From Sphingomonas sp. Leaf32 (lineage in GTDB: Bacteria; Pseudomonadota; Alphaproteobacteria; Sphingomonadales; Sphingomonadaceae), in the NCBI RefSeq assembly GCF_001421765.1, contig NZ_LMLA01000001.1, forward strand, positions 310,001 through 374,000: 64,000 bases of DNA, read 5' to 3'. A model generated the notes under the pieces. The model was not told where the DNA came from. It saw nothing but the letters and a program-made list of their open reading frames with translations, and did no database searches. Both the position numbers and the translations under genes were made by a program. Positions 39,528 through 49,415 of this stretch are shown here, piece after piece (the first letter of the stretch is position 1; every line of letters starts with the position of its first letter).

Positions 39528-40892
39528 ATGCAACATCCGAAGAAACTGATGGCCGGCGCCGCGCTTGGCCTGTTTACCGCGCTGCCGGCATGGGCGCAGG
39601 ACGCCGCGCTGCAGGCGCCCGCCGCCGCTGCCGCACCGGTGGCTACCGTAAACAAGGGCGATACCGCCTGGATGATGGTGTCGACCGTCCTCGTGCTGAT
39701 GATGATCGTGCCGGGCCTCGCGCTGTTCTATGGCGGCCTGACCCGGACCAAGAACATGCTGTCGGTGATGACGCAGATCGGCGCGGTCGCCTCGCTCGCG
39801 ATGCTGATCTGGGTAATGTACGGCTATTCGCTCGCCTTCGGCCCCGATGTCGCCAACGCGACGCTGTCGGGCTTCATCGCCAGCCCGGGCAAGGCGTTCC
39901 TGGCCGGCGTTACCGCCGCGTCGCAGGCGGCGACCTTCACGCCGGGCGTCGAAATCCCCGAATATGTCTTCATCTGTTTCCAGATGACCTTTGCCGCGAT
40001 CACCATCGCGCTGGTGCTGGGGTCGGTGATCGAACGCATCAAGTTCGCAGCCGTGATGGTCTTCGCCATCGTGTGGCTGACGATCACCTATTTCCCGATC
40101 GCGCACATGGTGTGGGCGACCAGCGGCTATTTCTTCAAGGCAGGCGCGCTCGACTTCGCCGGCGGCACGGTGGTCCATATCAACGCCGGTGTCTCGGCAC
40201 TGGTGCTGGCCATCCTGCTGGGTAAGCGGATCGGCTTCCCGACCGAGCGCATGGCGCCGCATTCGCTGACGCTGACCATGGTCGGCACCGGGCTGCTGTG
40301 GGTGGGCTGGTTCGGGTTCAACGCCGGCTCGGCGCTGGAAGCGAACGGCACCGCCGGCCTGGCGATGATCAACACCTTCGTCGCCACCGCTTCGGCCGGC
40401 CTGTTCTGGATGCTCGCCGAGAAGTTTTCGGGGCACAAGGGTTCGGCGCTGGGCTTCTGCTCGGGCATCATCGCGGGCCTCGTCGCGGTGACGCCGGCCG
40501 CCGGTAACTCGGGTCCGTTCGGTGCGATCGTGCTGGGCGCCATCGCCTCGATCGTCTGCTTCTTCGCGGTGACCGTCCTCAAGCCCAAGCTCGGCTATGA
40601 CGACTCGCTCGACGCGTTCGGCATCCACGGCGTCGGCGGCATCATCGGCGCGATCGGCACGGCGGTGGTCTATGCCCCGTCGCTGGGCGGTCCGGGTGCG
40701 GCCGACTACGACATGGGCGCAAAGCTCGGCGTGCAGGTGTTCGCGGTGCTGGTCACCATCGTCTGGGCATCGATCGGCACGACCGTCGCATGGTTCGTCG
40801 CCAAGGCGCTGACCGGTGGCCGAGTCTCGAAGGAAGTCGAGCTGGAAGGCCTCGACCTCGGCGAGCATGGCGAGCGCGCCTACAATTACTGA
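39528..40892 (+). CDS. amtB: ammonium transporter AmtB
   Basis: A 454-residue inner-membrane ammonium channel. A signal-like N-terminus (LFTALPAWAQ) is followed by about 35 residues of Ala/Pro-rich linker and then 11 membrane segments. Family motifs include LVLMMIVPGLALFYGGLTRTKN, DFAGGTVVHINAGVSAL (pore His), WVGWFGFNAGSAL and DAFGIHGVGGIIGAI (second pore His). ATG 39528 follows GGGGGG; the ATG at 39516 overlapping the glnK stop is an alternative. It forms an operon with glnK. Confidence 0.95.
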   Translation: MQHPKKLMAGAALGLFTALPAWAQDAALQAPAAAAAPVATVNKGDTAWMMVSTVLVLMMIVPGLALFYGGLTRTKNMLSVMTQIGAVASLAMLIWVMYGYSLAFGPDVANATLSGFIASPGKAFLAGVTAASQAATFTPGVEIPEYVFICFQMTFAAITIALVLGSVIERIKFAAVMVFAIVWLTITYFPIAHMVWATSGYFFKAGALDFAGGTVVHINAGVSALVLAILLGKRIGFPTERMAPHSLTLTMVGTGLLWVGWFGFNAGSALEANGTAGLAMINTFVATASAGLFWMLAEKFSGHKGSALGFCSGIIAGLVAVTPAAGNSGPFGAIVLGAIASIVCFFAVTVLKPKLGYDDSLDAFGIHGVGGIIGAIGTAVVYAPSLGGPGAADYDMGAKLGVQVFAVLVTIVWASIGTTVAWFVAKALTGGRVSKEVELEGLDLGEHGERAYNY

Positions 40893-40962
40893 GTTTCCTT
40901 ACCGGGCGGCGGCCTAGTCCCCTGCCGCCCGGACCCACAGTTTCCTCCTGCGGAAAACCCCT

Positions 40963-40995
40963 GGGCCGGTGCGGCGACGCATCGGCCCTTTTTTT
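40963..40995 (+). terminator. intrinsic terminator of glnK-amtB
   Basis: GGGCCGGTGCG (40963-40973) pairs with CGCATCGGCCC (40978-40988) around GCGA, with one G-T pair, and is followed by seven T. Confidence 0.92.
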
Positions 40996-41016
40996 GATCT
41001 TTTGGCCAACGGGGAA

Positions 41017-41195
41017 TAAGAAGAGAGGGGTTCGCGCGGAGACGCGGAGGGGGTGCGTTCGGGGAGGGGCTGCGCGTCAGCGCTGTCGGTTCGTCCGCTT
41101 GCAGCGAGGATGAGGCCGCTGGCGCGGGTAACGGACCGGCACGCACACCCCCTCCGCGTCTCCGCGCCTCCGCGCGAACCTCTTCCTTCTTTCCA
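41017..41195. repeat. family A palindromic element (copy 4)
   Basis: GGTTCGCGCGGAGACGCGGA at the left and TCCGCGCCTCCGCGCGAACC at the right are inverted copies, with AGAGAGG/CCTCTTCC flanks. The centre shares GAGGCCGCTGGCGCGGGTA with copy 5. It fills the gap between the amtB terminator and thyA. Confidence 0.85.
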
Positions 41196-41224
41196 GCAAA
41201 GAACCCGCCGCCTAAGACGGCGCA

Positions 41225-42019
41225 ATGACCCCCTATCTCGACCTCATGCAGCGCGCCCTGACCGACGGCGTTCCGACCGACGACCGCACCGGGGTCGGCA
41301 CGCGGTCGGTGTTCGGGCACCAGATGCGTTTCGACCTGTCGGCCGGCTTTCCGGTGCTGACGACCAAGAAGCTGCATCTGCGATCGATCATCATCGAACT
41401 GCTGTGGTTCCTGCGCGGGGACACCAATGTGCGGTGGTTGCAGGAGCAGCGGGTCAGCATCTGGGACGAATGGGCCGATGAGAACGGCGACCTCGGCCCG
41501 GTGTACGGCAAGCAATGGCGCGACTGGGTGGCGGCGGACGGGCGGCATATCGATCAGATCGCCGAGCTGATCGCCACGATCCGCACCAACCCCGCGTCGC
41601 GCCGCCAGATCGTGACCGCGTGGAATCCGGGCGAGCTACACGCGATGGCGCTGTCGCCGTGCCACTGCCTGTTCCAGACGTATGTCGCGAACGGCAAGCT
41701 GTCGTTGCAGCTGTACCAGCGCAGCGCCGACATCTTCCTCGGCGTGCCGTTCAATATCGCGAGCTATGCGCTGCTGACGCATATGCTGGCGCAGCAATGC
41801 GACCTGGAGGTGGGCGAGTTCATCTGGACCGGCGGCGATTGCCATTTGTACGAGAATCATCTCAGCCAAGCGCGCGAGCAATTGTCCCGCACGCCCGGCC
41901 CGCTCCCCCGGCTGGAGATCGTTCGGAAGCCCGACGCGATCGAGGGCTACCGCCTAGAGGATTTCGTGCTGCACGATTATGTCGCACAGCCGCATATCAA
42001 GGCGGCGGTGGCGATATGA
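41225..42019 (+). CDS. thyA: thymidylate synthase ThyA
   Basis: A 264-residue enzyme converting dUMP to dTMP with methylene-tetrahydrofolate. [20 protein letters not shown] lies at the start, then the catalytic Cys in [12 protein letters not shown], the phosphate-binding [20 protein letters not shown] and [12 protein letters not shown]. Length is identical to the E. coli enzyme. Its stop overlaps the folA start (ATGA), so both are coupled, matching the need to regenerate tetrahydrofolate. Confidence 0.97.
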   Translation: MTPYLDLMQRALTDGVPTDDRTGVGTRSVFGHQMRFDLSAGFPVLTTKKLHLRSIIIELLWFLRGDTNVRWLQEQRVSIWDEWADENGDLGPVYGKQWRDWVAADGRHIDQIAELIATIRTNPASRRQIVTAWNPGELHAMALSPCHCLFQTYVANGKLSLQLYQRSADIFLGVPFNIASYALLTHMLAQQCDLEVGEFIWTGGDCHLYENHLSQAREQLSRTPGPLPRLEIVRKPDAIEGYRLEDFVLHDYVAQPHIKAAVAI

Positions 42020-42495
42020 TCGACGCGATCCTCGCGCGGGCCGACAATGGCGTGATCGGGGTCGATGGCAGCTTACCCTGGCATCTGCCCGCCGACCTGA
42101 AGCGGTTCAAGGCGCTGACCATGGGCCGGGCGATGGTCATGGGGCGCAAGACGTTTGAGAGCTTTCCCAGCCCCCTGCCCGGTCGACGGCACATCGTGCT
42201 GACCCGCGATACGGCATGGGCAGCGGCAGGTGCCGAAGTGGCGCACGACCCGGACGCAGCATTGGCGCTGGCCGGACCCGACGCGGCGGTGATCGGCGGC
42301 GCGGAAATCTTCGCGCTGCTGCTGCCCCGGATCGAGCGGGTCGAACTGACCGAAGTCCATGCCAACCCAGCGGGTGACGCGATCGTCCCGCCCTTCACCG
42401 GCTGGGTCGAGGCGTGGCGCGAGGAGCACAGTGCCGAGGGAGAACGCCCGGCCTACAGCTTCGTCACATTGCTCCGTGGACCTGCGACCGCGTAA
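42016..42495 (+). CDS. folA: dihydrofolate reductase
   Basis: A 159-residue NADPH enzyme regenerating tetrahydrofolate after thymidylate synthesis. It has [20 protein letters not shown] (substrate and Met20-type loop), [20 protein letters not shown] and the NADPH-site [17 protein letters not shown]. It ends YSFVTLLRG as in chromosomal FolA. Translationally coupled to thyA. Confidence 0.95.
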   Translation: MIDAILARADNGVIGVDGSLPWHLPADLKRFKALTMGRAMVMGRKTFESFPSPLPGRRHIVLTRDTAWAAAGAEVAHDPDAALALAGPDAAVIGGAEIFALLLPRIERVELTEVHANPAGDAIVPPFTGWVEAWREEHSAEGERPAYSFVTLLRGPATA

Positions 42496-42537
42496 AGGGC
42501 GGCAGCGCCGGGGAGCGGCGCGCGGGGGACGGAGCGG

Positions 42538-43797
42538 ATGCGCAGGGCGATCTGGTGGGGCGTGGCGGCGCTGGCGATTCTGGTGGCTGCGTTCTTCGTG
42601 CTGGCTCCGGGCATCGTCGAGCGGTCGATGAACAAGGTCGAGCCGACCGAGGCCATCGCCCGCCACCAGTCGACCGACATCGATGTCGCCCGGCCGATGC
42701 CGGACGTGTCCGACACGATCGTGACCGGCCCGATCGTCGACCTGCACGCCGACACGTTGCTCTGGTCGCGCAGTTTGCTGACGCGCAGCGGCCGGGGACA
42801 AGTCGACCTGCCGCGCTTGCAGCAAGGCAATGTCGCGCTGCAGGTGTTTTCGTCGGTGACCAAGACGCCGCGCGGGCAGAATTACGATTCGAACGGCGAC
42901 GACAGCGACAATATCACCCCGCTGGTGATCGCGCAGTTGCAGCCGGTCCGGACCTGGGGATCGCTGCTCAACCGGTCGCTGTGGCACGCGACGAAGCTGC
43001 GGCGCGAGGCGCGGGCATCGAACGGCGAGTTGCGGCTGATAACGACCCCGCGCGAGCTGGACGCGCTGCTGGCGGCGCGCGCGAACACGCCGCGCTGCCG
43101 GATCGACGGGCCGCAGCCCCATGACTGTATCGCGCCGACCGGGGCGCTGCTGTCGATCGAGGGGCTGAACGGGCTGGAGGGAAGTCTGAACAATCTCGAC
43201 CGGCTGTACCGCAGCGGGTTCCGCATGGCGGGCCTGACCCATTTCTATGACAACGAGGTCGCCGGATCGATGCACGGCCGGGCGAAAGGAGGCCTCACCC
43301 CGTTCGGGCGACGGGTGGTCGCGCGGATGGAGGACAAGGGCATGATCGTCGATGTCGCCCATCTGAGCCATGCTGGCATCGCCGACGTGCTGAAACTCGC
43401 CCGGCGGCCGGTGGTGTCGAGCCATGGCGGGGTGCAGGCGACGTGCAAGGTCAACCGCAACCTGACCGATGACGAGGTGCGCGGGATCGCGCGGACCGGC
43501 GGGGTGGTCGGCATCGGATATTGGGCGGGCGCGGTATGTTCGACCGATCCCAAGGCGATCGCGAAGGCCATCGTCCATGTCCGCGACGTGGCCGGGATCG
43601 ACCATGTCGCGCTCGGGTCCGATTTCGACGGGGCGGTGACGACCGCGTTCGACGCCGGCTGGCTGTGGGTCGTGACCGAGGCGCTGCACGATGCCGGGCT
43701 GACGCAGGACGAACTGGACAAGGTGATGGGTGGCAATGCCATCCGCGTGCTGCGGGGCGGGATGCAGCCCCTTTCGCCGCCCGCCCCCGCCCGCTAA
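42538..43797 (+). CDS. membrane dipeptidase (M19 family)
   Basis: A 419-residue amidohydrolase-fold dipeptidase with an N-terminal membrane anchor or signal (WWGVAALAILVAAFFVLAPG). Metal ligands are visible in VDLHADTLL, in the bridging Glu of LLSIEGLNGLEG, in VDVAHLSHAG and in PVVSSHGGV; the distal Asp is in VALGSDFDGAV. Such enzymes cleave dipeptides, often with D-residues. GGAG is six bases before ATG 42538. It is 42 bases after folA and 9 bases before ribF. Confidence 0.9.
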   Translation: MRRAIWWGVAALAILVAAFFVLAPGIVERSMNKVEPTEAIARHQSTDIDVARPMPDVSDTIVTGPIVDLHADTLLWSRSLLTRSGRGQVDLPRLQQGNVALQVFSSVTKTPRGQNYDSNGDDSDNITPLVIAQLQPVRTWGSLLNRSLWHATKLRREARASNGELRLITTPRELDALLAARANTPRCRIDGPQPHDCIAPTGALLSIEGLNGLEGSLNNLDRLYRSGFRMAGLTHFYDNEVAGSMHGRAKGGLTPFGRRVVARMEDKGMIVDVAHLSHAGIADVLKLARRPVVSSHGGVQATCKVNRNLTDDEVRGIARTGGVVGIGYWAGAVCSTDPKAIAKAIVHVRDVAGIDHVALGSDFDGAVTTAFDAGWLWVVTEALHDAGLTQDELDKVMGGNAIRVLRGGMQPLSPPAPAR

Positions 43798-43806
43798 GGG
43801 GCGGCG

Positions 43807-44733
43807 ATGCAGCGTCTGGACGGTGGCGTGGCGGTTCCGGCGCAATTGCGCGGGGGCATCGTCGCGCTGGGCAATTTCGATGGATTCCATGTCGGGCACC
43901 AGGCGGTGGTCGGACGCGCGGTCGAGCGGGCGCGCGCCGAGGGGCGGCCGGCGATCGTCGCGACGTTCGATCCGCATCCCCGCCGCTATTTCCAGCCGGG
44001 CCTGCCGCCGCTGCGCCTCACCAGCCTCGACCAGCGCGAGCGGCTGTTCGCCGCCGCCGGGGTGGATGCGATGCTGGTGTTCGGCTTCAACGCAGGCCTG
44101 GCCGGGCTGTCGGCGGAGGCGTTCGCGACCGAGCGGCTGGTCGGCATGATCGGTGCCGGCGGGGTCGTGACCGGCACCGACTTCACCTTTGGCCGGGCGC
44201 GCAGCGGCGATGTCGCGACGCTGAAGGCACTGGGCGACGCCCATGGCTTCACCGCCGAGACGGTCGCGCCGGTCGGCGACGGACAGGCGGTGGTGTCGTC
44301 GTCGCGCATCCGCGAGTGCCTACGCGAAGGCCGGCCGCGCGAGGCGACGGCGCTGATGACCCGACCCTTCGCGATCGAGGGCGCAGTGGAACATGGCGCG
44401 AAGCTCGGCCGGCAACTGGGCTATCCGACCGCCAATCTGCGGATGGGCGGCTATCTGCGCCCCGCTTACGGCATCTATGCGGTGACCGGGCGGTTGCCCG
44501 ATGGGCGGGTGTTGCAGGGGGCGGCGAATCTGGGCATCCGGCCGACGATCGAGGGCGAACCGGTCGAGCTGCTCGAACCCTATTTCTTCGATTTCGATGG
44601 CGATCTCTATGGCCAGACGATCGAGGTCGCGTTGATCGAGTATCTGCGGGCTGAGGCCAGGTTCGAGTCGCTCGATGCGCTGAAAGTGCAGATGGCGGCG
44701 GACTGCGAGCGCGCGCGGACGGTGTTGAGGTAG
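43807..44733 (+). CDS. ribF: bifunctional riboflavin kinase/FAD synthetase RibF
   Basis: A 308-residue enzyme making FMN and FAD. The N-terminal FMN adenylyltransferase domain has GNFDGFHVGHQAVV, TFDPHPRRYF, GTDFTFGRARSGD and VSSSRIRECLREG. The C-terminal riboflavin kinase domain has HGAKLGRQLGYPTANLRM, AYGIYAVTG, and ANLGIRPTIEG, ending with EPYFFDFDGDLYGQ. It begins 9 bases after the dipeptidase stop. ileS-lspA follow beyond a family A repeat, the usual ribF-ileS-lspA order. Confidence 0.95.
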   Translation: MQRLDGGVAVPAQLRGGIVALGNFDGFHVGHQAVVGRAVERARAEGRPAIVATFDPHPRRYFQPGLPPLRLTSLDQRERLFAAAGVDAMLVFGFNAGLAGLSAEAFATERLVGMIGAGGVVTGTDFTFGRARSGDVATLKALGDAHGFTAETVAPVGDGQAVVSSSRIRECLREGRPREATALMTRPFAIEGAVEHGAKLGRQLGYPTANLRMGGYLRPAYGIYAVTGRLPDGRVLQGAANLGIRPTIEGEPVELLEPYFFDFDGDLYGQTIEVALIEYLRAEARFESLDALKVQMAADCERARTVLR

Positions 44734-44737
44734 CGCA

Positions 44738-44938
44738 GAAGAGAAGAAGACAAGTGGTTCGCGCGGAGGCGCGGAGACGCGGAGACGCGGAGGAGGTTGC
44801 GATCCGGGCAAACGCCGCGCGACCGGGAGACGTTTCGCCGGGTGGCAACGAGAATAGAGGCCGCTGGCGCGGGTACGGGTTCCACTTCCAGACCTCCTCC
44901 GCGTCTCCGCGCCTCCGCGCGAACCAATTTCTTCTTTA
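44738..44938. repeat. family A palindromic element (copy 5)
   Basis: The left arm has GTGGTTCGCGCGGAGGCGCG then two extra GGAGACGC units, so it is one or two units longer than other copies. The right arm ends CTCCGCGCGAACCAATTTC. The centre carries GAGGCCGCTGGCGCGGGTA, as in copy 4. It interrupts the ribF-ileS spacer. Confidence 0.85.
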
Positions 44939-45011
44939 ATCCGGCAGCAGTCGACCGCTGCAGGAAAGCGGTTTGCGTGGAGCCACGCATCGGCTAATCG
45001 CGGGCATTCCT

Positions 45012-47876
45012 ATGACCGAACCGTCCGAACCGCAGCGCGACTGGCGCGACACCGTCTTCCTGCCGAAGACCGACTTCCCGATGAAGGCGGGCCTTGCCGC
45101 CAAGGAACCGGCGATCCTCGATCGCTGGGCGGCGATCGGGCTGTACGATCGCCTGCGCGCCGAGCGTGCGGGACGGACACGCTTCCTGCTGCACGACGGC
45201 CCGCCCTATGCCAATGGCGACATCCATATGGGCCATGCGATGAACAAGGTGCTGAAGGACATCGTCGTCCGCACCCAGTCGCTGATGGGCAAGGACGCGC
45301 CGTACATTCCGGGCTGGGACTGTCACGGCCTGCCGATCGAATGGAAGATCGAGGAAGCGTATCGCGCCAAGAAGCGGAACAAGGACGAGGTGCCGCCGGC
45401 CGAGTTCCGCGCCGAATGCCGCGCCTATGCCGCCAAATGGGTCGACGTGCAGAAGGGCCAGTTCCAACGGCTGGGTATCCTGGGCGACTGGGAAGACCCG
45501 TATCTGACCATGAAGTTCGACGCCGAGGCGACCATCGCCGAGGAGTTGCTGAAGTTCGCGATGAGCGGCCAGCTTTATCGCGGCGCGAAACCGGTGATGT
45601 GGTCGCCGGTCGAAAAGACCGCGCTGGCCGAGGCCGAGGTCGAATATGAGGACGTCGTGTCGACGCAGATCGACGTGGCGTTCGAGATTGTCGATGCGCC
45701 GAATGCGCCGGAACTGGTCGGCGCCCATGCAGTGATCTGGACGACGACGCCGTGGACGATCCCGGTCAATCAGGCTTTGGCCTATGGACCGGAGATTGAG
45801 TATGTCGGCGTTGAGGAAGACAATCGTCGCTATCTAATCGCCGACGAGCTTGTTCATAAGTTCTGGGATCGAGTGGACCAGGCAGGCGGTGACGGGAACC
45901 ACCGAGGCACCGTATTCTGGCGGGGCAAGGGTTCCGACCTCGCTGACGCGACCGCCCGCCACCCGATGCACGCGCGCGGCGGGTTCTTTGCCAAGCCGCG
46001 TCCGCTGCTGCCGGGCGACTTCGTGACGACCGATGCCGGTACCGGTCTGGTCCATATGGCCCCTGACCATGGCGAGGACGATTTCGAACTGTGCAAGGCG
46101 CATGGCATCGAACCGGTGTTCGCGGTGCAGGGCGATGGGCGGTATCGCGACGACTGGGCGTGGCTGGGCGGCGAAGGCAGCGTCATCAACCCGAAGTTCG
46201 TCGCCGCCGGGCGTGGCGGCAAGCTGGAGGAAGGGCCGATCTGTCGCGACCTGCGGGAAGCGGGCGCGTTGCTGGCGGCGTCGGACGACTTCGCGCACAG
46301 CTATCCGCATAGCTGGCGGTCGAAGGCGAAGGTCATTTTCCGCGCCACGCCGCAGTGGTTCATTCCGATGGACCGGAGCGCCAAGGTCGAGGCGTCGGTG
46401 CCACCGGTACCGGGCGACATGCTGGGCGCCGATGCGCTGCCGTCGGGGAACGGCGCAACGCTCCGCGAAATCGCGATGGATGCGATCGAACGGACGCGGT
46501 TCGTGCCCGAGAAGGGTCGCAACCGGATCGGAGCGATGGTGTCGGGGCGGCCCGACTGGGTCATCAGCCGCCAGCGCGCATGGGGCGTGCCGATCGCCCT
46601 GTACGTCAACCGCACGACCGGCGATTACCTGCGCGACGAAGCGGTCAACGCGCGCATCCTGACCGCCTTTCGCGAGGGCGGGGCCGACGCGTGGTATGCG
46701 GCGGACCATCAGGCGCTGCTGGGGCCGGACTACAACCTCGCCGACTATGAGGTCGTGACCGACATTCTCGACGTCTGGTTCGATTCGGGCTGCACCCATG
46801 TCTTCACCATCGAGAAGCGCTTCGGCGCGGGCACCCGCGCGAACCTGTATCTCGAAGGGTCGGACCAGCATCGCGGCTGGTTCCAGTCGTCGCTGCTGGA
46901 AAGCTGCGGCACGCGGGGACAGGCGCCTTATGATGCGGTGCTGACCCACGGCTTCGCGCTCGACGGCAATGGTCGGAAAATGTCGAAGTCGCTTGGCAAT
47001 GTCGTCGATCCGTTGAAGGTGATCGGCGAGTCGGGTGCGGACATCCTGCGGCTGTGGGTCGCGCAGACCGATTATTTCGAGGATGTGCGGATCGGTAAGG
47101 AAGTGCTGGCCGGCACCGGCGATGCCTATCGCAAGCTGCGCAATACGTTCCGCTATCTGCTGGGCGCGCTGGACGGGTTCAGCGAGGACGAGCGGGTGCC
47201 GGTGGCGGAGATGCCGGGGCTGGAACGCTATGTCCTGCATCTGCTGGGCAAGTTGGATACCGAACTGCGCAGCGCGGCGGAGGCGTATGAGTTCAACCGC
47301 TATGCCCGCGCGCTGACCGATTTCGCCAACGAGGATTTGTCGGCGTTCTTCTTCGATATTCGCAAGGATTCGCTGTACTGCGACGCCGCCGACGACATGC
47401 GGCGGCGGGCGTATCGCACCGTGCTGGACGTGCTGTTCCACGCGCTGGTGCGCTATGCCGCGCCGATCCTGGCGTTCACCGCCGAGGAAGTGTGGCAGGG
47501 CCGCTTCCCGAGCGAGGACGGGTCGGTCCACCTGCTCGAATGGCCCGAATTGCCGCATCTGCCCGCCGACCAGCCGCTGGGCACCGAATGGGCCGATGTG
47601 CGCGTGCTGCGCCAACAGGTGACCGAGGCGATCGAGCCGCTGCGCCGTGCCAAGACGGTGCGATCGAGCCTGGAAGCCGAAGTCACCGTGCCGTCGCTGC
47701 CGCTGCCCGCCGACGAACTGGCCGAGCTGTTCATCGTCGCGAAAGTCGCCCAGGCCGATGGGCCGATCACGGTGACGCGGACGGGGCACGCCAAGTGCGG
47801 GCGCTGCTGGCGGCACCTGCCCGATGTGGCGGTCGATGGCGACCTGTGCGGCCGCTGTGCGGAGGTGGTGGCATGA
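45012..47876 (+). CDS. ileS: isoleucyl-tRNA synthetase
   Basis: A 954-residue class I aminoacyl-tRNA synthetase. The HIGH motif is in PYANGDIHMGHAMNKVLKD, the editing domain lies at about 200-400 (VIWTTTPWTIPVNQAL), and KMSKS is in GRKMSKSLGNVVDP. The anticodon-binding domain is followed by a C-terminal zinc site, KCGRCWRHLPDVA and DLCGRCAEV. ATG 45012 begins MTEPSEPQRDWRDTVFLP, usual for alphaproteobacteria. Its stop overlaps the lspA start. Confidence 0.97.
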   Translation: MTEPSEPQRDWRDTVFLPKTDFPMKAGLAAKEPAILDRWAAIGLYDRLRAERAGRTRFLLHDGPPYANGDIHMGHAMNKVLKDIVVRTQSLMGKDAPYIPGWDCHGLPIEWKIEEAYRAKKRNKDEVPPAEFRAECRAYAAKWVDVQKGQFQRLGILGDWEDPYLTMKFDAEATIAEELLKFAMSGQLYRGAKPVMWSPVEKTALAEAEVEYEDVVSTQIDVAFEIVDAPNAPELVGAHAVIWTTTPWTIPVNQALAYGPEIEYVGVEEDNRRYLIADELVHKFWDRVDQAGGDGNHRGTVFWRGKGSDLADATARHPMHARGGFFAKPRPLLPGDFVTTDAGTGLVHMAPDHGEDDFELCKAHGIEPVFAVQGDGRYRDDWAWLGGEGSVINPKFVAAGRGGKLEEGPICRDLREAGALLAASDDFAHSYPHSWRSKAKVIFRATPQWFIPMDRSAKVEASVPPVPGDMLGADALPSGNGATLREIAMDAIERTRFVPEKGRNRIGAMVSGRPDWVISRQRAWGVPIALYVNRTTGDYLRDEAVNARILTAFREGGADAWYAADHQALLGPDYNLADYEVVTDILDVWFDSGCTHVFTIEKRFGAGTRANLYLEGSDQHRGWFQSSLLESCGTRGQAPYDAVLTHGFALDGNGRKMSKSLGNVVDPLKVIGESGADILRLWVAQTDYFEDVRIGKEVLAGTGDAYRKLRNTFRYLLGALDGFSEDERVPVAEMPGLERYVLHLLGKLDTELRSAAEAYEFNRYARALTDFANEDLSAFFFDIRKDSLYCDAADDMRRRAYRTVLDVLFHALVRYAAPILAFTAEEVWQGRFPSEDGSVHLLEWPELPHLPADQPLGTEWADVRVLRQQVTEAIEPLRRAKTVRSSLEAEVTVPSLPLPADELAELFIVAKVAQADGPITVTRTGHAKCGRCWRHLPDVAVDGDLCGRCAEVVA

Positions 47877-48382
47877 GCTTGCGGAGACTGGCGATCCTGC
47901 TCGCGATCACGGTGCTGATCGTCGACCAGTTCGTCAAATACTGGGTCACCGGCCCGATGGGGATCGATTATCCCGGTGCCGAGCTGAACCTGCTGCCGGT
48001 GTTCACCCTGCGCTTCGTCCAGAATTTCGGCGTGTCGCTGGGGCTGTTGCAGGCCGGGAGCGGGACGGCGCGCTGGGCGCTGGTCGGGATGACCGCGATC
48101 ATCGCCACCGGCGTGGCGGTATGGATCCGGCGCGAGACGCAGAAGCCCGAGCTGATCGGCCTGGGGCTGGTGCTGGGCGGGGCGCTGGGCAATATCATCG
48201 ACCGGGTGCGCTTCGGCTATGTCGTCGACTATGCCGACTTCCATATTTTCGGGTACAGCCCGTTTCTGGTATTCAACATCGCCGATGCGGCGATTTCGAT
48301 CGGTGTCGTGATCCTGCTCGTCCGCGCGCTGTTCACGCCGAAGCCGAAGCACGACGTTCCTGTGGAGAAGGCCAATGCGTAA
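47873..48382 (+). CDS. lspA: lipoprotein signal peptidase LspA
   Basis: A 169-residue inner-membrane aspartyl protease that removes signal peptides from diacylated lipoproteins. Four membrane segments are visible. The catalytic Asp pair lies in GGALGNIIDRVRFGYVVDYADF and FLVFNIADAAISIGVVIL. It overlaps ileS by four bases at its start and the next gene, itself a lipoprotein, by eight bases at its end. Confidence 0.96.
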   Translation: MSLRRLAILLAITVLIVDQFVKYWVTGPMGIDYPGAELNLLPVFTLRFVQNFGVSLGLLQAGSGTARWALVGMTAIIATGVAVWIRRETQKPELIGLGLVLGGALGNIIDRVRFGYVVDYADFHIFGYSPFLVFNIADAAISIGVVILLVRALFTPKPKHDVPVEKANA

Positions 48383-48779
48383 GTTTGTCGTCATCAGCAG
48401 CCTCGGCCTGATCCTTGCCGGGTGTCAGGGCAACGCCCTGAACCGCCAGCGCCCCGACGAATTCGCCGTCGCGCGTCAGGCGCCGCTGGTGATCCCGCCT
48501 GATTATTCGCTGGTGCCCCCGCAGCCGGGCGCGGCACGTCCGCAGGACACGGCGGCGTCGGCCCAGGCGATGCAGGCGCTGTTCGGTGGCCCGGCACAGC
48601 GCAGCGCGACCGAGCGGCTGACGCTGGAACAGGCCGGCGGCAGCGGCGCGGCCGATGCCGGCATCCGTTCGGGCGTGGCCGATCCGGGCACCAATGTCGT
48701 CGACAAGGGCACGACGACGCGCGACATCATCGCCGCGCCGGCAGGTGACGGACAGACGGCGAAGACGACCACGCCGTAA
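48375..48779 (+). CDS. DUF3035 family lipoprotein
   Basis: A 134-residue lipoprotein: signal MRKFVVISSLGLILAGC with lipobox LAGC, then the DUF3035 motif RPDEFAVARQAPLVIPPDYSL, followed by a Pro/Ala/Gln-rich region. In alphaproteobacteria this family regularly follows lspA. The function is unknown, with an envelope location inferred. GGAGAAGG precedes its ATG inside the lspA end. A terminator follows. Confidence 0.88.
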   Translation: MRKFVVISSLGLILAGCQGNALNRQRPDEFAVARQAPLVIPPDYSLVPPQPGAARPQDTAASAQAMQALFGGPAQRSATERLTLEQAGGSGAADAGIRSGVADPGTNVVDKGTTTRDIIAAPAGDGQTAKTTTP

Positions 48780-48802
48780 GGGGTTGCGGTTTGTGGATAG
48801 GG

Positions 48803-48839
48803 AAAGGCCGGTTGCCCTGTCGGGCGACCGGCCTTTTTC
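48803..48839 (+). terminator. intrinsic terminator of ileS-lspA-DUF3035
   Basis: AAGGCCGGTTGCCC and GGGCGACCGGCCTT form a long stem over TGTC and run into TTTTT. Confidence 0.88.
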
Positions 48840-49415
48840 TTGTGCGCCTTCCCTCTCGCCCTTGGCTGTTTATCCGCTTGCTTCGAGCGGAGGATCGAGC
48901 TTGTCGAGACCCGTAGGTTTACCCCAAGCGATGGCGTTCTCGACAGACGCTTCTCGACAGGCTCGAAGCTGCTCGAACCGAACGGGGTAGCTACGACCGG
49001 TCGACATTCAGCGAATCCAAGGGTGATCGCTGATTGACGTACAACCAATCCCTTCGTCACCCCGGACTTGTTCCGGGGTCCACTTTGCCGCTTACGCTGT
49101 CCTCAGAAGCGCTGGCTGCACCGCTCGCCGCGCCGTGGACCCCGGAACAAGTCCGGGGTGACGATAGACCGATGAATGTCGATCGGCCCTAGTAGATTGG
49201 AGTGGGGCGCACCGAAAGGAAGCAGGAGCGGGCGGCAGGACATGGCCCCCTGCCCATTTCCCTCACCACTTACGTCACCACATCGCAGACTAGAGTCTCT
49301 CGCGGTTCCTGCTGCGTGCTAGCAACGGGAAACCCCAGCCTGCGCTCGGGTGACGGGTGTAGCAAGGTGTCAGGCTAGGCGGGGGCGGACATAATCGCCC
49401 GCCCCCGCTTCGGCG
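48840..49415. repeat. 575-base gap with family D and family B palindromes
   Basis: No gene is seen. A family D variant lies at 48881-48984 (TTCGAGCGGAGGATCGAGC and CTCGAAGCTGCTCGAACC arms). A full family B palindrome is at 49055-49163 (CGTCACCCCGGACTTGTTCC mirrored by GGAACAAGTCCGGGGTGACG). A family C-like half (CCCCAGCCTGCGCTCGGGTG) is at about 49333-49354. About 170 bases around 49165-49330 are unique. Confidence 0.75.

Noticed and set aside
42073..44244. A 723-codon minus-strand frame across folA, the dipeptidase and ribF
   Set aside because: It spans three well-supported genes on the other strand; an overlap artefact of high GC.
44755..44935. Possible CRISPR-like repeat units
   Set aside because: The GCGGAG units are 7-9 bases and contiguous, not 25-40 base repeats separated by spacers; they are the arms of a palindrome, and no cas gene is near.
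45834..47816. A 660-codon minus-strand frame inside ileS
   Set aside because: It lies wholly antisense to a complete isoleucyl-tRNA synthetase and has shadow-like composition.
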